Of a stretch of 64,000 bases of DNA, positions 36,037-45,040 are shown piece by piece. The notes under the pieces are model-generated. The model had not been told where the DNA came from. It searched no databases and saw nothing but the letters and a program-made list of their open reading frames with translations. Each line of letters opens with the position of its first letter. Position 1 is the stretch's first letter. Both the position numbers and the translations under genes were made by a program. This stretch comes from an uncultured Desulfuromonas sp. (GTDB lineage: Bacteria > Desulfobacterota > Desulfuromonadia > Desulfuromonadales > Desulfuromonadaceae): contig NZ_OY787469.1 of assembly GCF_963678835.1 (NCBI RefSeq), positions 3,038,001-3,102,000 on the forward strand. The letters are read 5' to 3'.

Positions 36037-37441
36037 TTTTACAAACGAAAGCAACATTTTAAGCTTTCAAGAATAGGCGTATTCTGCAACAATGGTGAAT
36101 GTAACCACCTGATATTGAATGACAATCATCTTTTCAGGAGGCATTCAATGCGCCAAAAACGTAACCCCCAACTGAGCCTGTTTATGACTGTCAACAATAC
36201 CCAGATCGGTAAAGAATTGGAGCAGATGTCACGAATCCTCGATGACACTCCAGGTCTGCTTCAAGTCGTTTTTGATGATCTGGTCAAGACCAAACGGGCC
36301 GATACCGGTCGTCAGGGGTTGACCGCCGAGCAGGTCTTGCGCTGTGCCGTTCTGAAACAATATCGGCAGCTCAGTTACGAGGAGCTTGCCTTTCACCTGG
36401 ATGACTCCTCTGCCTTTCGTCGTTTCGCTCGCCTGGACATGGGACAATATCCCCGCAAATCGATCCTGCAGGAGAACATCAAGGCGATTTCCGAGCAGAG
36501 CTGGGAAGAGATTCATCGCCTGCTCATCGATTACGCCGTCAAACATAAGATCGAAAAAGGACGCAAGATCCGCATCGACTCAACGGCCATCGAAACCGAT
36601 ATCCACCATCCGACAGATTCCACTCTTTTGGCCGATGGCATTCGGATTATCACCCGCTGGCTCGGTGCCGGGAAGGCCCTCTCCCCAGCCCCTTCCTACC
36701 GCTACAGCGACCATAACCGCGTGGTCAAAAAGCGGGTGATGACCATTCTCAATACCAGAAAAGAGCAGGTTCGTAAAACCGCCTATCAGGATCTACTTCA
36801 CTATGCCGAACGCGTCGTCAACTATGCCCTGCCGGCGATTGCCGAACTGCGTGCCTATCAGGGCCTTGAGTTGCTCAGCGCCCAGGGGATCGCGGCAAAT
36901 CTGGAGCGGGCCGTCGGTCTGCTGGGTAAGGTCATCGACCAGACCCGGCGCCGCGTGATCAACGGCGAAACCGTACCGGCTTCGGAAAAGGTCGTCTCCT
37001 TTTTCGAGGAACACAGCGACATTATCGTCAAGGGGCAGCGGGACATCACCTACGGCCACAAAGTGTTTTTCACTGGTGGCCCATCGACCCTGATTCTCGA
37101 TTGTCTCATCGAGTCGGGCAATCCGGCGGACAGTGATCGTTACCAAATGCTCCTTGAACGGCAGCAGCAACTTTTTGGGCGCATGCCGCGCCAGGTGAGC
37201 GCCGACGGCGGGTTTGCCTCCAAGAGCAATTTGGACTTCGCCAAGTCGAACCAGGTCAAGGATGCTGTCTTTGCCAAGCGGCGCGGGCTGTCCGTTTTGG
37301 CGATGGCCAAAAGCAACTGGGTCTATAAGCGCCTGAGGAATTTTCGAGCCGGAATCGAGGCCGGAATTTCTGCACTCAAGAGGGCCTTCGGGCTTGACCG
37401 TTGCACCTGGTCCGGCTGGGCTGGCTTTAAGCAATACGTCC
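36007..37441 (+). mobile_element. Insertion sequence, copy 1 (right end missing)
   Basis: Starts with the terminal repeat AGTGTCCATCCGGAAA, identical to the left end of the complete copy at 50901-52564. Identity by eye continues to about 37441, where the 612-bp duplicated block begins. The last part of the transposase gene and the right terminal repeat are lost, so this copy cannot be mobile by itself. Confidence 0.9.
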
Positions 37442-37449
37442 GGAAGTAG
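36148..37449 (+). pseudogene. Transposase of the insertion sequence, C-terminally truncated
   Basis: Same protein as that encoded at 51042-52391 up to KQYVR, then a stop. It lacks the final 18 residues or so. The ATG at 36148 has CAGGAGG seven bases upstream. DDE-type blocks (RIDSTAIETDIHHPTDS, VSADGGFASKSNLDFAKS, FRAGIEAGISALKRAFGL) are present; they fit transposases grouped under ISNCY or IS5-like, which is a provisional call. Confidence 0.85.
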
Positions 37450-38053
37450 AAAAGGGGTCAGGTCTCAACTCTTAACACCCTAGCCTCTTTAAACGGCTCG
37501 TCAGCAAAATCTGTGGAAATACATCGGTTCCGGCAACTTGCCAAGTTCATGATATAGCGCGATTTGCAGGCATCTGAGCGTTCTGAAACCATAGGCTTTT
37601 CTCATAGTGAGTTTTACCTTCAGGTTCATGCCCTCAACCGCACCGCTTGATATTTCGCCTTTAGCCCTGAACCAGTTGAGGATCAGCGGCTTGTGCCTGC
37701 GTAACATTCTTGCGACCTTCTTCATCGGCTCAAGATCGGTTTGCAATGTTCGGGTCACCCAGTTTTCGAGGAACTTTTCAGCGAAATCGAATCGCTGGTA
37801 TTCCCAGAATCGCTGAAAATCCTCGCGCAGCAGGTAGCCTTTGATCGACGCCAGATTCAGTTTGAGCAACTCTCCCAAACTGGAGGTCTGCTTCTCCGAG
37901 AGATTCTCGGGCCGTTTCAGCAGCAGCCAGCGTTTATGTTCGAGAACATTCTGCTGACCATCAGCCTTGAACTGCTTGACCTCGCTGCGCCGGATCTCGT
38001 CAATCGCCTCGTTGAACTTCCGCATGATATGGGGGAGTTCCGGGGACAGTATA
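37442..38053. repeat. 612-bp duplicated block, copy 1
   Basis: Matches 42854-43465 over its whole length as far as can be followed by eye. It contains a RAYT-1 left end (GGGGTCAGGTCTCAACTC at 37454), the ISL3-like fragment and, at its right edge, GTTCCGGGGACAGTATA. In copy 1 two MITEs follow at the right edge; in copy 2 Rhs sequence follows directly. Confidence 0.9.
37501..38025 (-). pseudogene. ISL3-family transposase, C-terminal fragment, copy 1
   Basis: 174 codons reading KRWLLLKRPENLSEKQ, LNLASIKGYLLREDFQRFWE, MLRRHKPLILNWFRAKGEIS and GAVEGMNLKVKLTMRKAYGFR, the C-terminal half of IS204/IS1001/IS1165-type (ISL3) transposases. The N-terminal zinc-binding and first catalytic parts are absent, so this is a remnant. 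Confidence 0.85.
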
Positions 38054-38226
38054 GAATGGCACTAGTTTAAGCAAGATTTGCGTAAAAACAGAATTGTCCA
38101 TAGGTGCAAATGAGAACAGCCCCAATAGCCTGAAATTATAACAGTTTGTGCCGGAAAATATCTCGGACTGTTCGATGCACAGAAGTCCTTAACTTTGTTG
38201 AGAATTCTCTTAAACTAGTGCCATTC
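38054..38226. mobile_element. MITE C, copy 1 (173 bp)
   Basis: Ends are 18-bp perfect inverted repeats (GAATGGCACTAGTTTAAG and its complement). No coding sequence. It is flanked on both sides by GGGACAGTATA, an apparent 11-bp target duplication. Confidence 0.88.
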
Positions 38227-38237
38227 GGGACAGTATA

Positions 38238-38410
38238 GAATAGCACTAGTTTAAGCAAGATTTGCATAAAAACAGAACTGTCCATAGGTGCAAATGAGAA
38301 CAGCCCCAATAGCCTGAAATTATAACAGTTTGTGCCGGAAAACCTCTCGGACCGTTCGATATACAGAAGTCCTTAACTTTGTTGAGAATTCTCTTAAGCT
38401 AGTGACATTC
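38238..38410. mobile_element. MITE C, copy 2 (173 bp)
   Basis: Same length and near-identical interior as copy 1 (its ends read GAATAGCACTAG and CTAGTGACATTC). Bounded by GGGACAGTATA on both sides, sharing one of those with copy 1. Confidence 0.88.
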
Positions 38411-39704
38411 GGGACAGTATACTGAACTCGCCACCCTCACCGACGCCAAGAACCAGACCACCACCTACAGCTACAACAACGCCGATTGGCTGACCAACCT
38501 GACCACCAGCGGCCTGATCAGCTACAACGCCAACAACGAGCTCATCGGCCACACCACCGTGCAATACCAGTACGACGCCAACGGCAACACCACCCAGAAA
38601 ACCGCCAACGGCCAGACCACCACCTACGACTACAACAGCCGCAACCGCTTAAGCCGCGTGCACCTGCCCGACGGCCGTCTGGTCAGCTACCGCTACGATC
38701 CGTTCGGTCGCCGCATCAGCAAAACCGTGGCCGGAGTCACCACCTGCTACACCTACAGCGACGAAGGGCTGGCCGCCGAGTACGACGCTAACGGCACCTG
38801 GCAAAAAAGCTACGGCTGGAAACCCGACGGCCTGTGGGGCACTGACCCTGTTTACCAGCGCACCGCCACCGGCCTTTACTACTACCACAACGACCACCTC
38901 GGCACCCCGCAGCGCCTCAGCGACGAAAGCGGCACCATCGCCTGGAGTGCCGGGTACACCGCCTTCGGCAATGCCACCATAGACCCGATTCTCAGCAGCA
39001 TCGACAACAACCTGCGCTTTCCCGGTCAGTACTTTGACCAAGAGACCGGACTGCATTATAATTATCAGCGCTTTTATGATCCATCGACCGGGCGCTATAC
39101 GCAGATTGATCCTGTTGGCTTCTTTGCGGGGGATGTTAACCAATACCGTTACGGGTTTAATACACCGAACTATTGGATCGACCCCACCGGGGAGTTTGTC
39201 TTCGTCGGGGCTGCAATGCTGATCTACGGCGCCATAGAATTGGCCCTGTCCATCTATGACGTCTATGATATGTTAAGCACCTTGGCCGACCCCTGTGAGA
39301 GCGGAATCTCAAAGGCCAGTGCAGTAGGATTCTTTCTGCTTGGCGCGGTCTTGCCCGGGGGTGGTTATGGGGCTGTTGATGATATTGCCAAAGCAGCTTC
39401 TAAAAAATTACCCAGATACCACGGGCCAAAACCCAAATATCATGTGAATCCGCAACATGTTCCAGGGCGTGGATTAAAACCAGGGAAAACTCCTTTGCCC
39501 AAAGATGCAGAATCAGTATTTAAAAATGCAGTGCCAAATGATCCAAAAGAACCAACAGCATGGTTTGGTAAAAATGCAGACGGTCAAATTTATCGTTTTT
39601 CTACAGGAAATGATGGGACTGCTCATTTTAGCGGTATTCATGGAGTTGGTGATGGCACTCGGAACCTAACAGATTACGCCAAACAAAGATTAGGAGATAA
39701 TTAA
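38411..39704 (+). pseudogene. Rhs C-terminal core with toxin tip A (5' part missing)
   Basis: The frame opens right after a MITE, with no start codon, and encodes YD-repeat Rhs core (TYDYNSRNRLSRVHLPDGRL, YRYDPFGRRISKTVAGVTT, DHLGTPQRLSDESG), ending at the conserved boundary YTQIDPVGFFAGDVNQYRYG. The tip that follows (about 165 residues) has a hydrophobic stretch and then a C-terminal domain with AWFGKNADGQIYRF and NGTAHFSGIHGVGDG, a compact fold likely to be the toxin; its class is not recognised. Its stop codon overlaps the ATG of an Imm42-like gene (TAATG). Part of the core is deleted relative to the copy at 46068. The tip may survive only as a cassette donor. Confidence 0.8.
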
Positions 39705-40228
39705 TGTTATTTGGAGACAAAAGCCTTTTTGCAATAGAATGTGAAGTAACAGAGCAATTAGACGAGTGGGATTTCGGACATATCATTTTTTGGTTTTGCA
39801 ATAATGCAGTCGGCAATTGGGAAGATTCAACAGATCTTAGAGGGTGTCTTAATTGGCTAAATAAATTTTCAAGTCAAGTATGTAATAGATTTGAAGACGC
39901 CCTTGAGGGATTAAATAAAGAATCAGTTTTTAAATTATTATATGATTCCGTAATATTTACTGGAACCAGTGAGATAAAAGAAAAACCAAAATTTGAGGAC
40001 ATCTTTTCACGGTTTCATATTTCTCACCTTGGGATGTCCTCTTTTGAACAGTTTGATATATTACTGATTGAGCAGCAAAATGGTCAGCAGAGATGTCTTT
40101 GGCGACATGCTGATAGTAATGAAATAAATGAATGCTATTTGCCAAAAAAGGAAATGCAGAGAGTCGCGATGCATTGCTGTATTTGGCTTAAGGAAAACGT
40201 AAATTCTGGAGGAAACGTGGTAGAGTAG
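39704..40228 (+). CDS. Imm42-family immunity protein
   Basis: 174 residues opening MLFGDKSLFAIECEVTEQ, then WDFGHIIFWFCNNAVGNWEDS and LRGCLNWL, the pattern of Imm42 immunity proteins of polymorphic toxin systems. It is soluble, acidic and translationally coupled to toxin tip A by a one-base stop/start overlap. It should neutralise tip A. The gene is intact although the toxin gene lacks its 5' end, as is common for silent Rhs tip cassettes. Confidence 0.8.
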   Translation: MLFGDKSLFAIECEVTEQLDEWDFGHIIFWFCNNAVGNWEDSTDLRGCLNWLNKFSSQVCNRFEDALEGLNKESVFKLLYDSVIFTGTSEIKEKPKFEDIFSRFHISHLGMSSFEQFDILLIEQQNGQQRCLWRHADSNEINECYLPKKEMQRVAMHCCIWLKENVNSGGNVVE

Positions 40229-40289
40229 GATGAAACGAGGGACATCCATGATAAGTAAAGTCAAGCAACAGGAGTTCCGGTGACAGGGA

Positions 40290-40459
40290 GTTCCCAGGGA
40301 GTTCCGGGCGAGTTCCGGTGACAGTATACTGAACTCGCCACCCTGAAAAAGAATAAGGGTCAGGTCTCAACTCTTAACAAGGCAAAAGAATAAGGGTCGG
40401 GTCTCAACTCTTAACACCCTACACTCTTTAAACTTTTAGCAAGCAAAACCAAGACAGCA
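40290..40459. repeat. Cluster of transposable-element end fragments
   Basis: Holds several copies of AGTTCC(GG/CA) ends of the second Y1 family, one more short piece of the Rhs junction (GACAGTATACTGAACTCGCC), and two successive RAYT-1 left ends starting near 40356 and 40393, the second leading into the transposase at 40460. Confidence 0.75.
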
Positions 40460-41297
40460 ATGGCACGTCCTTTAAGAATTGAATACGCTGGGGCTTTTTA
40501 CCACGTTACTTCTCGTGGGAATGAACGCAAGGCAATTTCCAAAAGCCAAAAAGATCGAGAAAAGTTTCTTTCCTATTTAGAATCGGCCGTCACGCGCTAT
40601 GGTGCGGTTTTCCATGCATGGTGTCTGATGGATAACCATTATCACCTGCTGGTGGAAACACCTCGCGGAAACCTTTCTCAAATTATGCGTCACATCAATG
40701 GTGCCTACACAACCTATTTCAATATTAAACGACAACGGTCCGGCCATTTGTTTCAAGGGAGATACAAGGCGATCCTCATTGAGGCTGATGCCTATGCACT
40801 GGAACTCTCTCGTTATATTCATCTGAACCCAGTCAGGGCAAACATGGTTGACAAACCAGAAGACTACACATGGTCGAGTTATGGCAGCTATATCGCTCAA
40901 AGCAAGGCTCCCGACTGGTTGGATACAACATTTGTTCTCGGATATTTTAACGCTGATGCATCGAGCGTGCATGAAATGTATCGGCAATTTGTCGAAGACC
41001 GTTGCGAGAGGGACAAAAACCCGCTGAAAGATGTGATCGGCTCAGCGATTCTGGGTAGCCAAAAATTTATCAACGACGTTTCGATTAATAGACTGAGCAA
41101 TACAGACAAGCGCAACGTCCCTGGGATAAAGGCCCTATTTCAACGCCCTTCGGTTGAACAAACCGTGACAAAAGTCAAAGCTGAACTTGGTTCGAGCGAG
41201 GATCTAAGGAATATATGCATTTATTGCTGCCGTCATTACAGCGGTGCCAAGCTGAAAGAGATCGGTGACTATTTCGGAATCAGCGATGCAGCAGTCT
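40460..41297 (+). pseudogene. RAYT-1 Y1 transposase, C-terminally truncated
   Basis: About 279 codons of a REP-associated (TnpA_REP, IS200-like) Y1 transposase: MARPLRIEYAGAFYHVTSRG, HUH-type HAWCLMDNHYHLLVE, RSGHLFQGRYKAIL, SRYIHLNPVRANMV. It matches the intact copies up to GISDAAV and then runs into a left end of the second Y1 family (GTTCCGGTGACAGTATA), so the last roughly 25 residues are replaced by unrelated sequence ending at 41455. Probably inactive. Confidence 0.88.
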
Positions 41298-41360
41298 GGG
41301 CAGTTCCGGTGACAGTATATTTATCTTTGACAAACCACCATCCACTGCCACCCTCTTCAC

Positions 41361-41922
41361 ATGGCCAAAATCGCACGTGTCGTAGTTTCGGGCTACCCTC
41401 ATCACATTACCCAACGTGTAAACCGACGGCAGGAAACTTTTTTCTGCGACGATGATTACCGCGCTTATATCGAACTCGTGTCTCAATGGCTCAGCAAGCA
41501 TCAGGTTGAGATATGGGCATGGTGTCTGATGCCCAACCATGTTCAAGTGGCGCGGTCATCTTTGGCAGGAACGTTTTGCGTCCTTCCCCATGGATGAGAC
41601 CCACCTGCTGGCGGCGGTGCGCTATGTCGAGATGAATCCAGTGGCGGCAAATATGGAAAATTATCTTTGGAGTAGTGCACGGGCGCACCTTGCGGGCAAA
41701 GATGATAAACTGGTCAAGGTGAAGCCACTGCTCGAAATGGTTGGAGACTGGCGTAACTTCCTTACGCGCCTATCCGATCAGGATCATGAATTGATGAAAA
41801 AACACGAACGCACCGGAAGACCTCTCGGGCAAGCTTCATTTATCGACCATCTGGAGCAGATGACGGGACGGGTGCTGCGCCTGCAAAGGCCCGGCCCGAA
41901 AAAGAAGGGAACACAAAGTTAA
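41361..41922 (+). pseudogene. Second-family Y1 (REP-associated) transposase with internal deletion
   Basis: Two pieces in different frames: 41361-41548 (MAKIARVVVSGYPHHITQRV, WAWCLMPNHV) and 41539-41922 (WRGHLWQERFASFPMDE, AVRYVEMNPVAANM, ending GTQS). Comparison with the family layout shows the segment between the HUH motif and the WRGHLWQ block is missing. The left end reads GTTCCGGTGACAGTATA and the right end is GTATCCTGTCCC, forming short GGGACAG inverted ends. Confidence 0.82.
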
Positions 41923-41934
41923 GTATCCTGTCCC

Positions 41935-42107
41935 GAATAGCACTAGTTTAAGCAAGATTTGCATAAAAACAGAACTGTCCATAGGTGCAAATGAGAACAG
42001 CCCCAATAGCCTGAAATTATAACAGTTTGTGCCGGAAAACCTCTCGGACCGTTCGATATACAGAAGTCCTTAACTTTGTTGAGAATTCTCTTAAGCTAGT
42101 GACATTC
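41935..42107. mobile_element. MITE C, copy 3 (173 bp)
   Basis: Near-identical to copy 2, same length. Flanked on both sides by TATCCTGTCCC, again an 11-bp direct repeat; its complement GGGACAGGATA is almost the same target as at copies 1 and 2. It sits exactly at the right end of the second Y1 family element. Confidence 0.88.
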
Positions 42108-42117
42108 TATCCTGTCC

Positions 42118-42576
42118 CTGGAACTTACTATCCATGTGAAAGCTGCTATTGATTTAGGGAGTAGAGGCTTCTCTGCTTCAAAAGGAAAATTTGTTTCTGA
42201 GTCCTATGAGGCTTCATTGACTTTAAACGATAAAAAAGGCATAGGTTTTAAAACTTAAAGAGAAGCTAGTGGATGGAATAAAGCATATAAAAAAGATTTT
42301 CGTGGAAATATTATCCTTGAATCAGGAAAAACTATCTCACAAATGCTTGAAAACTCTGAATGGAAAGATGAATCTTGATTAATCGGCAAGGATATAGATT
42401 TAAGTAAAGCATTAGATGAAGACTGGAAGATTGGAATAAACATAGGAACCTATTTAGGAACTATACATGGAGAAATAAATATATCCTGGCTAGAAAGACG
42501 ACTATCAAAATATATAGGATTTATAAAAAAAACACACAACAAACCAAGGCATTGGCAATGGAGACTATTGCAATGA
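42118..42576 (+). pseudogene. Orphan Rhs-type toxin tip D with two in-frame stops
   Basis: One frame reads HVKAAIDLGSRGFSASKGKF, then a stop at 42256-42258; KDFRGNIILESGKTISQMLE, then a stop at 42376-42378; and IGKDIDLSKALDEDWKIGIN to the end at 42574-42576. No Rhs core precedes it. The final TGA overlaps the ATG of the next small membrane protein gene (ATGA), as toxin-immunity pairs do. The AT-rich base use is like that of the other tips. The toxin class is not recognised. The two stops show that it is dead. Confidence 0.6.
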
Positions 42577-42887
42577 AATATAATTTAATAAATAAATCTA
42601 TAGAAAAACTGCCATCAACAATTATGATACTTATCATATTTTATATATTATTAGAAAAATCAGAGTATGCGCATAGATTTTCTCACACAATAATAGCATC
42701 AATAGTATTACTATTTTTAATTCTATGGATATCAATGATATGTCACTTATTGCTAAATTTTAAAAAAATAAAATTTAGCAAATCATGGCTGACAGTAATG
42801 ATTATTTTCAACTGGATTGCAGGTTTTATTTACTTTTTTGCTATATACAAAAAGGAAGTAGAAAAGGGGTCAGGTCTCAACTCTTAA
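42573..42887 (+). CDS. Small membrane protein, candidate immunity protein for tip D (3' end replaced)
   Basis: 104 residues with three hydrophobic segments (TIMILIIFYILLE, TIIASIVLLFLILWISMICHLLL, WLTVMIIFNWIAGFIYFFAIY). Start ATG overlaps the tip D stop. The last residues, EKGSGLNS, are encoded by the left end of a RAYT-1 element, so the natural C-terminus has been cut. Immunity proteins with several membrane segments usually protect against membrane-active toxins, which is an inference here. Confidence 0.6.
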   Translation: MKYNLINKSIEKLPSTIMILIIFYILLEKSEYAHRFSHTIIASIVLLFLILWISMICHLLLNFKKIKFSKSWLTVMIIFNWIAGFIYFFAIYKKEVEKGSGLNS

Positions 42888-43465
42888 CACCCTAGCCTCT
42901 TTAAACGGCTCGTCAGCAAAATCTGTGGAAATACATCGGTTCCGGCAACTTGCCAAGTTCATGATATAGCGCGATTTGCAGGCATCTGAGCGTTCTGAAA
43001 CCATAGGCTTTTCTCATAGTGAGTTTTACCTTCAGGTTCATGCCCTCAACCGCACCGCTTGATATTTCGCCTTTAGCCCTGAACCAGTTGAGGATCAGCG
43101 GCTTGTGCCTGCGTAACATTCTTGCGACCTTCTTCATCGGCTCAAGATCGGTTTGCAATGTTCGGGTCACCCAGTTTTCGAGGAACTTTTCAGCGAAATC
43201 GAATCGCTGGTATTCCCAGAATCGCTGAAAATCCTCGCGCAGCAGGTAGCCTTTGATCGACGCCAGATTCAGTTTGAGCAACTCTCCCAAACTGGAGGTC
43301 TGCTTCTCCGAGAGATTCTCGGGCCGTTTCAGCAGCAGCCAGCGTTTATGTTCGAGAACATTCTGCTGACCATCAGCCTTGAACTGCTTGACCTCGCTGC
43401 GCCGGATCTCGTCAATCGCCTCGTTGAACTTCCGCATGATATGGGGGAGTTCCGGGGACAGTATA
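42854..43465. repeat. 612-bp duplicated block, copy 2
   Basis: Same content as 37442-38053: RAYT-1 left end, ISL3-like fragment, GTTCCGGGGACAGTATA at the right edge. Here the edge continues straight into Rhs sequence (CTGAACTCGCC) without MITEs, so it shows the empty target site. Confidence 0.9.
42913..43437 (-). pseudogene. ISL3-family transposase, C-terminal fragment, copy 2
   Basis: Residue for residue the same 174-codon remnant as at 37501-38025, starting MRKFNEAIDEIRRSEVKQF. The open frame upstream of the Met is chance reading of Rhs antisense. Confidence 0.85.
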
Positions 43466-44577
43466 CTGAACTCGCCACCCTCACCGACGCCAAGAACCAG
43501 ACCACCACCTACAGCTACAACAACGCCGATTGGCTGACCAACCTGACCACCAGCGGCCTGATCAGCTACAACGCCAACAACGAGCTCATCGGCCACACCA
43601 CCGTGCAATACCAGCACGACGCCAACGGCAACACCACCCAGAAAACCGCCAACGGCCAGACCACCACCTACGACTACAACAGCCGCAACCGCTTAAGCCG
43701 CGTGCATCTGCCCGACGGCCGCCTGGTCAGCTACCGCTACGATCCGTTCGGTCGCCGCATCAGCAAAACCGTGGCCGGGGTCACCACCTGCTACGCCTAC
43801 AGCGACGAAGGCCTGGCCGCCGAATACGACGCCAACGGCACCTGGCAGAAAAGCTACGGCTGGAAACCCGACGGGCTGTGGGGCACTGACCCGGTCTACC
43901 AGCGCACCCCGACCGGCCTCTACTACTACCACAACGACCACCTCGGCACCCCGCAGCGCCTTAGCGACGAAAGCGGCGACATCGCCTGGAGCGCCGGGCA
44001 CACCGCCTTCGGCAATGCCACCGTGGACCCGATCCTGAGTAGTATTGACAATAACCTGCGCTTTCCCGGCCAGTACTTTGACCAGGAAACAGGACTGCAT
44101 TATAATTATCAGCGCTTTTATGATCCGGGGACTGGCAGGTATACCCAGGTTGACCCCATTGGATTCTTTGCTGGGGATGTGAATCTTTACCGGTATGCGC
44201 AAAGCAATACTATTAATTGGACCGATTCTCTAGGGCTAGAAATTGATTGGGACAAATTTTTTAAATACACAGACACCATAGAAAAGTACACTACTCAAAT
44301 GGAAAAAAGTCTTGAAAAAATCGAGAAAATGATTGTAGAGAATGTGCTCAAAAGGATGGGTGTACCAATCCCTAAAGGTCTTAATATAGTTGGACGTTTA
44401 GGTTCTGGAATTATGGGAGCTATTGTATTCGTATTAACTCCTACTGAACTCGACGACCCTTATTTAGGTGAAGATGGAAAATGGTATAATCCTGACGGAT
44501 CTCTATTTATAATCAATGATTTACCAATTAATACCAACGAATTTCCGATTAAAGAAGGAAACTACTGCGAGGAATAA
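43461..44577 (+). pseudogene. Rhs C-terminal core with tip B (5' part missing)
   Basis: Begins without a start codon at the element junction. The core is nearly identical to that at 38411 and carries the same internal deletion (TTSGLISYNANNEL), then YTQVDPIGFFAGDVNLYRYA and a different tip of about 125 residues: IDWDKFFKYTDTIEKYTTQM, a coiled stretch, and GRLGSGIMGAIVFVLTP with an acidic C-terminus. The tip is small and AT-rich; it is not recognised and may be a partial toxin. A small membrane protein frame follows after 11 bp. Confidence 0.78.
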
Positions 44578-44588
44578 ATAATTATTAT

Positions 44589-44836
44589 ATGTTTTCTCAA
44601 TATCTATTTATAATATTATCATTATTCTTTATATCATTGTTGATTTCTATTGTGAAAAATGTATTCAATGGATTTTTTTTCATCCGATTTCATTTTTTTT
44701 GTTATATGGTTTTATATTTTTATTTACGAGAAATATATTCGCAATACTGAGCATAAAAGAAAAATTTATTGTACTAATTACTTTAGCAACCTTAATTTCT
44801 GCTAGCTTTTATTTTCTTTACTTTGTTTTTTCTTAA
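44589..44836 (+). pseudogene. Candidate immunity protein for tip B, frameshifted in a T8 tract
   Basis: From the ATG at 44589 the frame gives MFSQYLFIILSLFFISLLIS... and stops at 44750. Adding one T to the run of eight at about 44694-44701 continues it as LLYGFIFLFTRNIFAILSIK and on to ISASFYFLYFVFS, stopping at 44836. The restored product is about 82 residues with two to three membrane segments. Its place right after the tip fits an immunity role. Confidence 0.45.
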
Positions 44837-44967
44837 AATGTCACCCTGTCTCATAGTTTCAAATAAGAGCTAACCCGAATTTCTCACCAATAAATAGAAA
44901 AAGGCTGTATTTCGTGGCATAAATGTAGTGAGACCAATCACTTACATAGCGCGAAAGGAACAGCCTT

Positions 44968-45037
44968 ATGAAAACAGAGTGTAACACAGATCAACTTGAG
45001 TTTCATAGCTTTGGTCGGCGTAAAATCATCAAGACCC
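44968..45037 (+). pseudogene. IS1380-like transposase, N-terminal fragment
   Basis: ATG followed by KTECNTDQLEFHSFGRRKII, similar to the first residues of IS1380-family transposases, with GGAACAG upstream. It is cut after about 24 codons by the RAYT-1 element that begins at 45041. Short, so the family call is tentative. Confidence 0.5.
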
Positions 45038-45040
45038 AAA

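Noticed and set aside
43153..43460. Long frame upstream of the second Rhs fragment as part of the Rhs protein
   Set aside because: It is the antisense of the ISL3-like transposase fragment; the same frame occurs in the duplicate at 37741 and encodes no known feature.
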